From a virus, in the IMG/VR virus record IMGVR_UViG_3300024308_000052, positions 1 to 30,898 of that record: 30,898 nt of DNA, one strand, 5' to 3'. The notes below the pieces were generated by a model that ran no database searches, was not told the DNA's origin, and saw only the letters and a list, made by a program, of their open reading frames with translations. A program made the translations under genes and the position numbers. This document shows, piece after piece, positions 1 through 7,386 of this stretch. How positions within the stretch are numbered: position 1 is the stretch's first letter; the number at the start of each line of letters is the position of its first letter.

Positions 1-1
1 C

Positions 2-193
2 GCGGAGGGCTATGGCCTCTGCAAGTGGCACCACATGCGGCATCCGCTGGAGGGGAACACCTTCGCAACGATGCGCCAGATCTACGGCCCGAGCCTGATG
101 GATGGCTCGCGGACCTTCCACGAGACGTACGGCTCCGACGACGAGCTGATTGCAAACCAGACCTACATCAACGAACTGAGGGCAGCAGCATGA
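2..193 (+). CDS. Ref-like recombination nuclease, C-terminal fragment
   Basis: The frame is open from the window edge and ends at TGA 191-193, giving the last 63 residues. They include GLCKWHH near the start, then TFATMRQIYGPSL, FHETYGSDDEL and a short helix. This resembles the C-terminus of the phage P1 Ref family (RecA-dependent HNH-type nucleases), in which a C-x-x-HH motif completes the metal site and is followed by a 'FH..FG.DDELL' stretch. The catalytic core lies outside the window, so the call rests on this end only. The stop overlaps the next start (ATGA), placing it in the same operon. Another small HNH-fold phage protein is the main alternative. Confidence 0.55.
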   Translation, partial: AEGYGLCKWHHMRHPLEGNTFATMRQIYGPSLMDGSRTFHETYGSDDELIANQTYINELRAAA

Positions 194-702
194 TGGACAG
201 GAGCAAGACCAATGCAGGCCGAGTGCGCGCGCTGTTCGAGCGCCTGCCATCCGCGGCGCTGGTGGCCCGCGAGATCTACCAGGGCGTGGGTGCAACGACG
301 CCCGCCGACCGTGACCGAATCCGCAGCGCACTGCGGGACCTGACCGAGGCCGGCTACCTCGTGAAGGATGGGATGGGCCAGCGGGCGTTGTTCCGGCTGT
401 CGGGCATCGGCATGCCCCGGGCATTCGTTGTAACGGATGAGCAGCGCGAGCGCTGCCGTCTCGACAAGGCGCACAAGGAGGCTCTGCGCCGGGCCGCAAG
501 GCGAGGCAAGACGGCCATCCCACGTCCTGCGGACAAGATGACGATCAACCGGTCGCGTGTGGAGAGGCTGTCTGGCCTGGCGCCGGCGAAGGCTTGGGGC
601 AAGGAGAGGGATGGCCAGATCCTGACTGAAACGGTGGAGCAGTTCGAGGCACGCGGCGGGCAGGTGCAGCGCCTGACGGCCAGCTGGGAGCAGCGAGCAT
701 GA
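190..702 (+). CDS. hypothetical phage protein, possible winged-helix domain
   Basis: This is a 170-residue protein starting at ATG 190, which overlaps the previous stop as ATGA and has GAGGG just upstream. An ATG at 193 is an equally possible start. Residues about 8-70 (GRVRALFERLP, AREIYQGV, DRIRSALRDLTEAGYLVKDGMG, ALFRLSG) read like a small winged-helix domain: helices, a recognition-type helix, then a short wing. The rest is rich in Arg, Lys and Ala and has no recognised domain. It sits among small genes upstream of rusA and Q, so a DNA-binding or accessory replication role is possible but unproven. Confidence 0.7.
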   Translation: MMDRSKTNAGRVRALFERLPSAALVAREIYQGVGATTPADRDRIRSALRDLTEAGYLVKDGMGQRALFRLSGIGMPRAFVVTDEQRERCRLDKAHKEALRRAARRGKTAIPRPADKMTINRSRVERLSGLAPAKAWGKERDGQILTETVEQFEARGGQVQRLTASWEQRA

Positions 703-1076
703 GCAAGCGGAAGATCATCGCTGCGGCCAAGCGGCGTGGCCTGTCTGTCGTCAACGCGGCGTGGGAATGGACGGTGGGTGGTGGCGAGCGCTACCCCCAA
801 TGGGTTGTCGACTTCGGACCGGAGATCGATGAGCTATACGGCGAGAGCGAGGAACAGTTCTTCGAGGACACCGACGCAGCCATGCAGTGGCTGGAGGACC
901 TGATCGCGCTTCCGCCGAGGCCCAAGTGGCTTCCTATCGCCGAGGCGCCGCAGGACGGCACGCGGCTGATGCTGTGGGACTCGGTGAGCAGGCGGCCGGT
1001 GTTCGGGAGCTGGCGCGGGGACAACCCGGCGATCACGCACTATGCGGCCGAGCCGGCCGGCCCGGAGGTGGCCTGA
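699..1076 (+). CDS. hypothetical phage protein
   Basis: A 125-residue protein starting at an ATGA overlap with the preceding gene. The N-terminus is short and basic (MSKRKIIAAAKRRG). The middle is acidic and aromatic (YPQWVVDFGPEIDELYGESEEQFFEDTDAAMQ reads as one helix-rich stretch from about residue 33). Near residues 77-103 it has WLPIAEAPQDGTRLMLWD, matching a 'W.PI..AP.DGT.LLLW' motif that recurs in small proteins of many temperate phages with no settled function. The stop overlaps the next start. No function is assigned. Confidence 0.65.
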   Translation: MSKRKIIAAAKRRGLSVVNAAWEWTVGGGERYPQWVVDFGPEIDELYGESEEQFFEDTDAAMQWLEDLIALPPRPKWLPIAEAPQDGTRLMLWDSVSRRPVFGSWRGDNPAITHYAAEPAGPEVA

Positions 1077-1216
1077 TGGCAACCAAGCCTTTTGTGGCGG
1101 GATGGGCGCTGATCCTGATCGGAGCCTGCGGGAATGGACCGTGGTGGGCGAACGCCGCGGTTGGCCTGATCGGTGTGCTTGTTGTCAGGTCGTGTAGCCA
1201 GAAGGAGCGCAGTTGA
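1076..1216 (+). CDS. small predicted membrane protein
   Basis: A 46-residue ORF whose ATG at 1076 overlaps the preceding TGA, and whose own TGA at 1214-1216 overlaps the next ATG. Residues 7-21 (VAGWALILIGACGNG) and 25-38 (ANAAVGLIGVLVV) are hydrophobic, with a Gly-Pro-Trp-Trp turn between. This suggests two short membrane segments or a re-entrant hairpin, followed by a basic polar tail. The tight fit between neighbours argues that it is translated. No family is recognised. Confidence 0.5.
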   Translation: MATKPFVAGWALILIGACGNGPWWANAAVGLIGVLVVRSCSQKERS

Positions 1217-1563
1217 TGGACGCCATCGAGAAGCGGTCGCGTGAGCTGTTGGCTGTGGAATACGAAAAGTTCGACCTGCCCAGCACTGCGGCAGGGGCCC
1301 GGGCGGGCGCATATGACCTCAACCCGTCTATGCGCGCCGTGGTAGCCGCCCTCACGCCGCCCGAAGAACCGGACCAGGCGCTGCTGGTGAGCATGGCGAT
1401 GCTCGTCTACCACGGGTTCGGTCTGCTGACGCCGGAACAGAAACAGTCCCAGCTGCGCGAAATGCGGAAGCTGTGGGACGAGGTCATGGGCCGGGGTTAC
1501 TACTCGCCCGAAAACCGCGAGCGCTACATCGCCATGCTCGCTGCTCGCCCGGAGGCCCCATGA
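1216..1563 (+). CDS. hypothetical phage protein
   Basis: A 115-residue protein. ATG 1216 shares a base with the preceding TGA; an in-frame TTG one codon earlier is the alternative start. It is mainly helical by eye. A tidy C-terminal stretch from about residue 78 (LLTPEQKQSQLREMRKLWDEV) is followed by GRGYYSPENRERYIAML, typical of small phage proteins of unknown role. The stop overlaps the next start as ATGA. No catalytic motif, signal peptide or metal site is visible. Confidence 0.6.
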   Translation: MDAIEKRSRELLAVEYEKFDLPSTAAGARAGAYDLNPSMRAVVAALTPPEEPDQALLVSMAMLVYHGFGLLTPEQKQSQLREMRKLWDEVMGRGYYSPENRERYIAMLAARPEAP

Positions 1564-1793
1564 GCCAGCAACCCGCCGATCACCACCACAACCGCGAGCC
1601 GGGCTGGCCGGCATGGGGCCGGCAGAACCTGACGCTCACTGCTGCTGTACGGATGGTCCGCATGTACGGAGACCGTATCCCATCGGTTGCCCAGCTTCGG
1701 GCCGACTTCGGCGTCAGCCGTGCGACGGCATTCCGTTGGCGCGCGGCCTTCCGCGATGCGATCGAGCAGAACGAGGCCGCCCATGCAGGCTGA
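1560..1793 (+). CDS. small helix-turn-helix protein
   Basis: A 77-residue protein starting at an ATGA overlap. After a polar, His-rich N-terminus, residues about 27-70 form a helix-turn-helix: [43 protein letters not shown]. The '[11 protein letters not shown]' stretch looks like a recognition helix. Small DNA-binding proteins of this type are common next to rusA and Q in lambdoid phages and may be regulators or accessory replication factors. It overlaps rusA by 11 bases, indicating coupled translation. Confidence 0.6.
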   Translation: MSQQPADHHHNREPGWPAWGRQNLTLTAAVRMVRMYGDRIPSVAQLRADFGVSRATAFRWRAAFRDAIEQNEAAHAG

Positions 1794-2196
1794 CCGCGCG
1801 CTGGAGCTGGTGCTTCCCTGGCCGAGCAAGGATCTGTCGCCGAACGCCAGAGTGCACTGGCGGAGGAAGGCCGAGGCCACGGCGTTGGGACGGCAGCTGG
1901 CCGCTGTTCGTGCGTACGAGGCGGGGTGGAAGGGCGCGAAGCTACCGCTGGGCCGACTGCATCTCTGGCTCGACTTCTACCAGGCGCCGGGGAAGACGCT
2001 TCCAGACGACGACAACATGATTCGCAGGTTCAAGCCGTATCGCGACGGTATCGCCCAGGTTCTGGGTATAGACGACAGGCGATTCGTCATCCATCCATAT
2101 GTGCACGACGAGCGCCGCAAGGGCGGCCAGGTGGTGGTTCGGATTACGGGCGGGCCGGCGGCGGCCGGCCAATCAACGACTGGGGAACGGGCATGA
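1783..2196 (+). CDS. rusA: RusA-type Holliday junction resolvase
   Basis: A 137-residue protein, close to the roughly 120 residues usual for RusA. The chosen ATG places [18 protein letters not shown] at the N-terminus, matching the RusA 'LP.PPS.N..W' opening. The acidic active-site region is clear: [10 protein letters not shown] (Asp75-77), [10 protein letters not shown] (Asp88) and DDRRF (Asp97-98), the spacing at which RusA dimers bind Mg2+ to cut four-way junctions. It would resolve recombination intermediates before packaging. It lies directly upstream of the Q-like gene, the same order as in lambdoid phages, and overlaps it as ATGA. Confidence 0.88.
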   Translation: MQADRALELVLPWPSKDLSPNARVHWRRKAEATALGRQLAAVRAYEAGWKGAKLPLGRLHLWLDFYQAPGKTLPDDDNMIRRFKPYRDGIAQVLGIDDRRFVIHPYVHDERRKGGQVVVRITGGPAAAGQSTTGERA

Positions 2197-2888
2197 ATCC
2201 ACGTGAGGCGATGGGACGGCTGGGGCCGACCACGGTGAAGTTCGATATCGGCCGGGGCGGCGGGAAGCCGGACCTTACGAACCAGGACATTGCCGCGGCG
2301 CTGGGCATGGTGCCGGCGGGGCTGGGTCGGGAGTTGCTGGAGGCGTGCTGGTGGCCGGACGCCGCCGCGCTGCGCCGGCACAAGCTTCGGGATGCGGTCA
2401 TCGCGCTGGTAACGCCAGAGCTGCAGCGACAGCAGCGCCGGCTGGCTGAGGCTCGCACGGATCTTGGACTGGCCGAGGTTTGCATCGGCTGGGCCGGCGC
2501 AGCAACGGCGGAACAGCGGGCCAACCGCGATGCGGCCCAGCAGCGGCTGGGCCGGGTGAAAGCGCAATGCTGGCCGATCAGCACCTTGGAATCACTGCCG
2601 ACGCTGGCTATGGCCGTGATCAATGAGATTGCCCAAAGGCCGCACTGCGTCAGCTGCGAGGGCAGGGGCCAGGCGGTGTCGGGCGAGCTGCTGATGACGT
2701 GCAAGGTGTGCGGCGGGTCCGGGCTGGGCCAGGTCAGTGACCGCCGGCGCGCGGCGGCCATCGAGAGGGACGAGGCGGGCTACCGGCGGACGTGGAAGCC
2801 TGTGTACGAATGGCTGCTCACCAAGATGGTTGAGGCAGAACAGGAGGCGGCTTGGCACATGAAGCATGCACTGAATCCGGCTGCATAG
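2193..2888 (+). CDS. probable late-gene antiterminator, lambda Q-like, zinc finger
   Basis: A 231-residue protein starting at an ATGA overlap with rusA. It carries a DnaJ-type zinc-binding pair: CVSCEGRGQ (Cys152, Cys155) and CKVCGGSG (Cys170, Cys173). These are followed by a C-terminal helical region ending [23 protein letters not shown]. Lambda/82-type Q proteins have this layout of helical N-half, C-x-x-C-x-G-x-G pair and helical tail. Q joins RNA polymerase near the late promoter so that it reads through terminators. Position is the second argument: just after rusA and just before the lysis, head and tail genes. The assignment is by motif and place, not by strong sequence identity. Confidence 0.65.
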   Translation: MNPREAMGRLGPTTVKFDIGRGGGKPDLTNQDIAAALGMVPAGLGRELLEACWWPDAAALRRHKLRDAVIALVTPELQRQQRRLAEARTDLGLAEVCIGWAGAATAEQRANRDAAQQRLGRVKAQCWPISTLESLPTLAMAVINEIAQRPHCVSCEGRGQAVSGELLMTCKVCGGSGLGQVSDRRRAAAIERDEAGYRRTWKPVYEWLLTKMVEAEQEAAWHMKHALNPAA

Positions 2889-2892
2889 GGGG

Positions 2893-2901
2893 TGCTAAGA
2901 T
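2893..2901 (+). promoter_or_regulatory. possible extended -10 promoter ahead of late region
   Basis: TGCTAAGAT fits an extended -10 element (TG-n-TAnnnT) five bases after the Q-like stop codon. No good -35 hexamer is seen 16-18 bases upstream, which extended -10 promoters can tolerate. Its place, between Q and an intrinsic terminator before the lysis genes, is where a pR'-type late promoter would be expected. This is a weak sequence match supported mainly by context. Confidence 0.3.
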
Positions 2902-2927
2902 CCCGCACAAAATCCATGGAGTGGCTG

Positions 2928-3398
2928 ATGATCTTGGAATTCCAGACCGCCGCACAGGCAGTTAAGGCCGGTGCTGATCTGCTTCGCGGAGTGCTGACGG
3001 CGGAGAAGGCTCTCAGCGAGGCCGAGTGGAAGCTGAAGTTGGCTGATGCGATCAGTTTGCTTGCCGACGCTCGGATGGCGATCGTCGATGCGGGCGACAA
3101 GACGGTGGAGCTACAGAAAGAAATTGATCGCTTGAATGGCGCGCTTGCCTGTAAGGATGCTGTGGTTCGGTTCAATGGCATGTATTACCGAAAGGCGGAA
3201 GACGGTATGCCTGTTGGGGAGGCCTACTGTTCACATTGCTTCGAAGTTGAAGGACGGCTGGTGCATGTAATCCGAAACACGGGAAAGTTCATTGCGCCCT
3301 GCCCGCGATGTAAAGCCGAGTACGATAAGCGCATGACTGCTGCTATCCCCGCTCGAACAGGAAACGGTGCGGAGGTGACACCTCCGCAGGAAACCTGA
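2928..3398 (+). CDS. coiled-coil zinc-ribbon accessory protein
   Basis: A 156-residue protein. I chose ATG 2928 because GGAG lies six bases upstream; ATG 2916 and GTG 2892 in the same frame are alternatives. Residues about 1-80 are helical and probably coiled-coil (AEKALSEAEWKLKLADAISLL, TVELQKEIDRLNGAL). A zinc ribbon follows at about 107-140: YCSHC, a 20-odd residue strand region, then CPRC. Proteins built this way occur widely in bacterial genomes and prophages without a defined function. Base composition is visibly lower in GC than its neighbours, suggesting a later insertion between Q and the lysis genes. Confidence 0.7.
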   Translation: MILEFQTAAQAVKAGADLLRGVLTAEKALSEAEWKLKLADAISLLADARMAIVDAGDKTVELQKEIDRLNGALACKDAVVRFNGMYYRKAEDGMPVGEAYCSHCFEVEGRLVHVIRNTGKFIAPCPRCKAEYDKRMTAAIPARTGNGAEVTPPQET

Positions 3399-3427
3399 CA
3401 AAGTAGCTACCATCGCGCACGACCCGA

Positions 3428-3453
3428 CCCCGGCCGCCCAGCCGGGGTTTTTC
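3428..3453 (+). terminator. intrinsic terminator before lysis genes
   Basis: A 7-bp perfect stem CCCCGGC/GCCGGGG with a 6-base loop is followed directly by TTTTTC. It lies between the zinc-ribbon gene and the endolysin. In a Q-controlled phage this is the expected place for the terminator that stops late transcription until antitermination occurs. Confidence 0.8.
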
Positions 3454-3468
3454 ATTTCAGGATCCGCC

Positions 3469-3957
3469 ATGGCACAGATCACCCTCCAACAAGCTGGCGG
3501 CGTGAACGTCGTGGCCTTCCTCGACATGCTTGCCTGGTCCGAAGGTACGGACAATGGCAAGCAGGCCACCAAGGACCGCGGCTATGACGTGATCGTCGGC
3601 GGGCAGTTGTTCAAGAGCTACGCCGACCATCCGCGCGTGCTGGTGGATCTGCCGAAGCTGAAGATCCAGTCCACGGCAGCCGGCCGCTACCAGCTGCTGC
3701 GCCGCTACTACGACGCCTACAAGAAGACGTTGGGCTTGAAAGACTTCGCGCCCTTGAGCCAGGACTTGATCGCGCTACAGCAGATCCGGGAGCGCCGCGC
3801 GCTGCCGCTGATCCAGGCGGGCAAGATTCCCGAAGCCATCAAGGCGGTGCGCAACATCTGGGCGAGCCTGCCGGGCGCTGGCTACGGCCAGCACGAGCAC
3901 AAGTTGGCCGACCTGCTGGCGGTGTACCGCAAGGCCGGCGGGACGGTGGCGCCATGA
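3469..3957 (+). CDS. endolysin, lambda R-like (GH104) lytic transglycosylase
   Basis: A 162-residue protein, close to lambda R (158). The lambda endolysin pattern is preserved: VVAFLDMLAWSEGTDNG holds the catalytic Glu25, then GYDVIVGGQLFKSYADHPR, AAGRYQLLRRYYDAYKK, SQDLIALQQI, and IWASLPGAGYGQHEHK near the C-terminus. These enzymes cleave the MurNAc-GlcNAc bond to form 1,6-anhydro sugars once the holin opens the inner membrane. There is no signal peptide, so release depends on a holin. It is the first gene of the lysis cassette and overlaps the next start as ATGA. Confidence 0.93.
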   Translation: MAQITLQQAGGVNVVAFLDMLAWSEGTDNGKQATKDRGYDVIVGGQLFKSYADHPRVLVDLPKLKIQSTAAGRYQLLRRYYDAYKKTLGLKDFAPLSQDLIALQQIRERRALPLIQAGKIPEAIKAVRNIWASLPGAGYGQHEHKLADLLAVYRKAGGTVAP

Positions 3958-4268
3958 TCGGGGTCAACGTGGACTGGCAGGCCGTTGGTACGGCAGTTGG
4001 CGGCCTCATGGTCGGCGCCGGTGGCGTTGCGCTGTGGTGGCGCAAGCAGTTTGTAGAGACCGCCAGGGAAGGGGCCGAGGTCAACGTGATCCAGCTGATG
4101 CGCGAGGAAGTGACCCGGCTGGGCGAACGAGTTGGCCGGATGGAGAGGCGGGAACTGCGCCTCATACGGCATATTTACCGGCTTGAAGGCCTGATGCGGG
4201 CGGCCGGTTTGGAGCCGCCGCCGTTCGACCCGGACAGCGAAACGATCAAGGCAGGAGGTTCGGAGTGA
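3954..4268 (+). CDS. one-helix membrane protein, holin candidate
   Basis: A 104-residue protein beginning in an ATGA overlap with the endolysin. Residues about 9-28 (AVGTAVGGLMVGAGGVALWW) form one membrane segment. This is followed by a long charged helix, probably a coiled coil (FVETAREGAEVNVIQLMREEVTRLG to IYRLEGL), and a polar tail with Pro-Pro-Pro. One helix plus a cytoplasmic coiled coil, between endolysin and Rz, fits a small holin or lysis regulator. The assignment comes from position and topology, not from a recognised family. Confidence 0.55.
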   Translation: MIGVNVDWQAVGTAVGGLMVGAGGVALWWRKQFVETAREGAEVNVIQLMREEVTRLGERVGRMERRELRLIRHIYRLEGLMRAAGLEPPPFDPDSETIKAGGSE

Positions 4269-4741
4269 ACCGCATTGCCATTGCAATCGCTGCCTTCGCC
4301 CTGTGGTCCAGTGCCATGTTTGTGGCCGGATGGGCCTGGCGTGGTGACCAGGCTGAGCGCGACGCATCTGACAAGTTGCTATCAAGTACCGCGCAAGCTT
4401 TACAGCAAGAGCAGTCGGTGCGGACCACTGAACACCGGCAGGCCGACACCCTGGCCACCATCGGAGCCAAGCATGAAGAAGATCGCACTGCGGCCGCGGC
4501 CGTCCCTGCTGCTGTTGCTGCTGGCGTGCGTGATGGCAGCCTCCAGCTGCGCGACGACCTCGCCACCTGCAATACCGCTCGCCTGTCCCAAGCCGTCGCC
4601 GGCGCCGTCGAACGTGACCAGGCAGCCCAACTACGAGCAGAGGTCGCGGGCGCTCTTGTTCAAATCGGACGAGACGCCGACGACCACGTCCGTGCCTGCC
4701 AAGCCGTAATCGATGCAGACCGAAGCCCAGGACCGGGCTGA
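4265..4741 (+). CDS. i-spanin, Rz-like
   Basis: A 158-residue protein starting at GTGAACC within the end of the previous gene, with AGGAGG about six bases upstream. It has one N-terminal membrane segment at about 4-26 (IAIAIAAFALWSSAMFVAGWAW). A long Gln/Glu/Ala-rich periplasmic helix follows (ASDKLLSSTAQALQQEQSV onward), ending in a polar tail. This is the Rz shape: inner-membrane anchor plus periplasmic coiled coil, which pairs with an outer-membrane Rz1 lipoprotein to fuse the membranes at the last step of lysis. Rz1 lies inside it in another frame. The stop TGATG is shared with the HNH gene start. Confidence 0.8.
   Translation: MNRIAIAIAAFALWSSAMFVAGWAWRGDQAERDASDKLLSSTAQALQQEQSVRTTEHRQADTLATIGAKHEEDRTAAAAVPAAVAAGVRDGSLQLRDDLATCNTARLSQAVAGAVERDQAAQLRAEVAGALVQIGRDADDHVRACQAVIDADRSPGPG
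4473..4709 (+). CDS. o-spanin, Rz1-like lipoprotein nested in Rz
   Basis: A 78-residue ORF wholly inside Rz in another frame. It starts ATG at 4473, giving MKKIALRPRPS, the hydrophobic run LLLLLLACVMAASS, then Cys26. The lipid-anchored Cys is probably Cys26, after Ala-Ser-Ser; Cys19 (Leu-Leu-Ala-Cys) is the alternative. The mature part is short and Pro-rich (PPAIPLACPKPSPAPS), as in lambda Rz1. Rz1 spans from the outer membrane to Rz. The embedded layout is known in lambda-type phages, which supports both calls. Confidence 0.8.
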   Translation: MKKIALRPRPSLLLLLLACVMAASSCATTSPPAIPLACPKPSPAPSNVTRQPNYEQRSRALLFKSDETPTTTSVPAKP

Positions 4742-5109
4742 TGCCACGCCGCGCGCCGAAGCACAACGCCATGCCAGGGCAGGCGGCGGTGCACGTTCCG
4801 CCCGCAGCAGTGAGGCAGACCACGGCTGAGCGTGGCTACGGCGGCCGATGGCAGCGAGCCCGAGCGACCTACCTGCTGAGGCACCCGCTGTGCGCCGAGT
4901 GCCAGCGGTCGGGCCACGTCACGGTCGCGACGGTGGTCGACCACATCACACCTCACAAGGGCAGCCAAGCGCTGTTCTGGGACACCGACAACTGGCAGCC
5001 CCTCTGCAAGCCCTGCCACGACCGCAAGACCGCGACCGAGGACGGCGGGTTCGGCAACTGGCACCGAGGTGCCAAGGCGACCCCGAAATGCGCGCGTAGA
5101 CGCGAATGA
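4741..5109 (+). CDS. HNH endonuclease, packaging-associated
   Basis: A 122-residue protein sharing one base with the Rz stop. After a basic N-terminus (PRRAPKHNAMP) and YGGRWQRARATYLLRHP, the HNH core is clear: LCAEC, then VVDHITPHKG, then NWQPLCKPCHDRKTATEDGGFG. The paired C-x-x-C motifs bind structural zinc; D-H and the C-terminal H-D-x-K form the beta-beta-alpha-metal site. In HK97-type phages an HNH protein beside the terminase genes helps cut cos. The gene is immediately before the proposed cos site and small terminase, so the same role is likely here. Confidence 0.9.
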   Translation: MPRRAPKHNAMPGQAAVHVPPAAVRQTTAERGYGGRWQRARATYLLRHPLCAECQRSGHVTVATVVDHITPHKGSQALFWDTDNWQPLCKPCHDRKTATEDGGFGNWHRGAKATPKCARRRE

Positions 5110-5128
5110 ATCGCAACAACGACAGATA

Positions 5129-5158
5129 GGGCGGGGGGAGGGTCAAAAGTTGGGGCGG
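5129..5158. other. possible cos region between HNH and small terminase
   Basis: The 110-base gap 5110-5219 has no gene. Its left half is strikingly strand-asymmetric, with G runs in GGGCGGGGGGAGGG, then TCAAAAG, then TTGGGGCGG. A T7 tract and an AT-rich stretch follow up to the small terminase start. G-rich DNA between an HNH gene and terS is where cos lies in several HNH-containing siphophages. No cleavage position can be read from this sequence, so this is a candidate by location and composition. Confidence 0.35.
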
Positions 5159-5219
5159 TTCGCCTCCCTGACCGTGCGCCCAGCCTTTTTTTCGCACCGT
5201 CAAAATTGAGATTTGAAAA

Positions 5220-5636
5220 ATGAGAGGACGGAAGCCGACCGCTCCGGCCCTCAAGGTGATTGCCGGAACCGCCCGGCCGGACCGTGAGGCGCCTGACGCT
5301 CCCGAGTTCGACCTGATCGACGTGTTCCCCGACCCGCCGCAGCACCTGAACGTCAACGGGGCTGCAATGTGGAATGACCTTGGCCCCCAGCTGGTGGCAG
5401 CCAAGGTTCTCCAGACGGTGGACCTGTATGCACTGCAGCAGCTCTGCTACGCCTGGCAGGTCCAGGTGGCCAAGCAGATGGCAGGGGTGGATATCACAGC
5501 CGCTGAACAGACCGCGCTGAAGGCGCTGATGTCCGAGTTCGGTATGACGCCGGCGAGCAGACGCAAGGTGAGTTCTGGTGGCGCCGAGAAAAAGCCCGGC
5601 AACAAGTTCGGCGCCCTCCCGGCGCTCGCCAAGTAA
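5220..5636 (+). CDS. terS: terminase small subunit, P27 family
   Basis: A 138-residue protein beginning MRGRKPTAPALKVIAGTARPDR, the usual opening of P27-type small terminases. It continues with PPQHLNVNGAAMWNDLGPQLVAAKVL, DLYALQQLCYAW and the closing LMSEFGMTPASRRKV. The small subunit recognises the packaging site in DNA and directs the large subunit to it. The ribosome site is weak (GAG about ten bases upstream in AT-rich DNA). Its last 59 bases overlap the large terminase in another frame, consistent with translational coupling. Confidence 0.92.
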   Translation: MRGRKPTAPALKVIAGTARPDREAPDAPEFDLIDVFPDPPQHLNVNGAAMWNDLGPQLVAAKVLQTVDLYALQQLCYAWQVQVAKQMAGVDITAAEQTALKALMSEFGMTPASRRKVSSGGAEKKPGNKFGALPALAK

Positions 5637-7383
5637 AAAGAAGCCAGCGAAGCCGACGACTGCGGCGCGCCACCGGCGGCGCCCGAGCCCGGATCCGGCC
5701 GACTACGTGGCGGTGGCCATCGACTACGCGCAGGAAGCGGTGGAGGATCGGAAGGGCAAGGCATTCGGGTTGCTGATTCGCCAGGCGGCCAAACGCTTCT
5801 TGGACGACCTGGCCCGCGCGAAGAAGAGAGGATCAGCGTTCACGTTTTCACCCGCGCATGCAGTGCACGCCTGCGGCTTCATTGAGCTGCTGCCGCACGT
5901 TGAAGGCTCTTGGGAGACTCCCGAGATCCGCCTGCACCGGTCCCACGTATTCTTCGTGGTCCAGCTGTTTGGGTTCCGGAAGCTCGATGGCACACGTCGC
6001 TTCACCTCAGCGCTGTTTGCGGTGGCGCGCAAGAACGCCAAGTCCACATTGGCCTCAGCCATCCTGTTGTACTGCCAGTGCTGCGAGAACGAGGAAGGCG
6101 CCCAGGTCATTTCGGCGGCCACCACCTTCCCGCAGGCTTCGATCATCTTCAATGTCGCCAAGCGGATGGTGGAGAAGACGCCGGACCTTCGGGAGGCGTA
6201 TGGGCTTGAGACCTGGGCCAAGTCGATCAGCCGCATGGAGATCGGCGCCAGCTTCAAGCCCATCCACGCGAAGGCAAGCACTCAGGACGGCTTGAACCCG
6301 TCCCACGTCGGCCTTGATGAGATCCACGCGCACAAGACCCCTGACCTACTGAACGTCCTGCAGTCCGCTGCTGGCGCCCGCCGCAACCCGCTCTGGCTGT
6401 TCACCACGACCGAGGGATACACCAACCCCGGCCCCTGGGCTGAGATCCGGCAGTTCGTGAAGCAGCTGCTGGCCGGCGTGTTCAAGCACACGGCCGACCA
6501 TTACCTGGCAGTGTTCTACGCTGTCGACGAAGACGACGAGGACTTCGACGAGGCGAGTTGGCGAAAAGCCAACCCCCTGATGGAGGTAAACCCGCACCTC
6601 CTGGGAGCTATCCGAAAGGAGGCGGTCGAGGCTAAGGCCATGCCGTCCAAGCTGGCTGAGTTCCAGATCAAGCGGCTGAACCGGCCGGCCTCGGCGGCAA
6701 ACGGCTGGGTTGCACTTCGCAAGTGGGCAGCCTGCTCTGGTGAGGTCGACCTTGAAGCGCTGAAGGATGTTCCATGCTGGGGTGGGCTGGATCTGGCCAG
6801 CACCAGCGACCTGACATCGTTCCGGCTTGTCTGGCGGGTGGACGGGAAGATCATCACCTGGGGCCGCCGATGGGTTCCAGAAGAGGCAGTAAAGCAGCGT
6901 ACGGAGCGCGGCACGGTCCCATACGCGGGCTGGGTCGCGTCTGGCCACCTCGAAACGACCGAGGGCGAGGTCACCGACTACGCCCATATCGAGAGGTCGA
7001 TCCTGGACGTCGTCTCTGGTTTCAACGTTCAGTCAATCGCGTTCGATAGCTGGAATGCAACCGAGGTTGTGGGCCGGCTTCTGGCCGCCGGCGTGCCGAT
7101 GGTGCAGTTCATCCAAGGACCGAAGTCGTATCACCCGGCCATGCAGGATCTGGAGCGCGCCTACGTAGGCAAGCGCTTCGTCCATGACGGCGATCCGGTG
7201 CTGACTTGGTGCGCTTCCAACCTGGTGGCACGGCGAGACCAGAACTTGAACATGGCGCCCGACAAGAAGCGATCGAGCGAAAAGATCGATGACATGACCG
7301 CGCTGCTGATGGCTGTTGGTATCAGCATCCCCGTTGCTGAAGAAAAGAGTGACAAGAAGCTTGTCCTCATGACCCTGGGATAG
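5578..7383 (+). CDS. terL: terminase large subunit
   Basis: A 601-residue protein using a GTG start preceded by AGGTGAG, overlapping terS. The N-terminal 35 residues are basic and low-complexity. The ATPase half carries a Walker A variant ARKNAKST (150-157) and Walker B VGLDE (244-248; Asp247, Glu248), with the coupling motif LFTTTEG near 275. The nuclease half has acidic residues Asp405 (GGLDLAST), Asp490 (IAFDSW) and Asp571/572 (KIDDMTA), as in RNase H-fold terminases. It pumps DNA into the prohead through the portal and cuts the genome ends. The length is usual for this HK97-like family. Confidence 0.95.
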   Translation: MAPRKSPATSSAPSRRSPSKKKPAKPTTAARHRRRPSPDPADYVAVAIDYAQEAVEDRKGKAFGLLIRQAAKRFLDDLARAKKRGSAFTFSPAHAVHACGFIELLPHVEGSWETPEIRLHRSHVFFVVQLFGFRKLDGTRRFTSALFAVARKNAKSTLASAILLYCQCCENEEGAQVISAATTFPQASIIFNVAKRMVEKTPDLREAYGLETWAKSISRMEIGASFKPIHAKASTQDGLNPSHVGLDEIHAHKTPDLLNVLQSAAGARRNPLWLFTTTEGYTNPGPWAEIRQFVKQLLAGVFKHTADHYLAVFYAVDEDDEDFDEASWRKANPLMEVNPHLLGAIRKEAVEAKAMPSKLAEFQIKRLNRPASAANGWVALRKWAACSGEVDLEALKDVPCWGGLDLASTSDLTSFRLVWRVDGKIITWGRRWVPEEAVKQRTERGTVPYAGWVASGHLETTEGEVTDYAHIERSILDVVSGFNVQSIAFDSWNATEVVGRLLAAGVPMVQFIQGPKSYHPAMQDLERAYVGKRFVHDGDPVLTWCASNLVARRDQNLNMAPDKKRSSEKIDDMTALLMAVGISIPVAEEKSDKKLVLMTLG

Positions 7384-7386
7384 CCC

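Noticed and set aside
25-189. Upstream extension of the protein that starts at 190
   Set aside because: This DNA codes in another frame for the Ref-like C-terminus; the ATGA overlap at 190 is the natural start.
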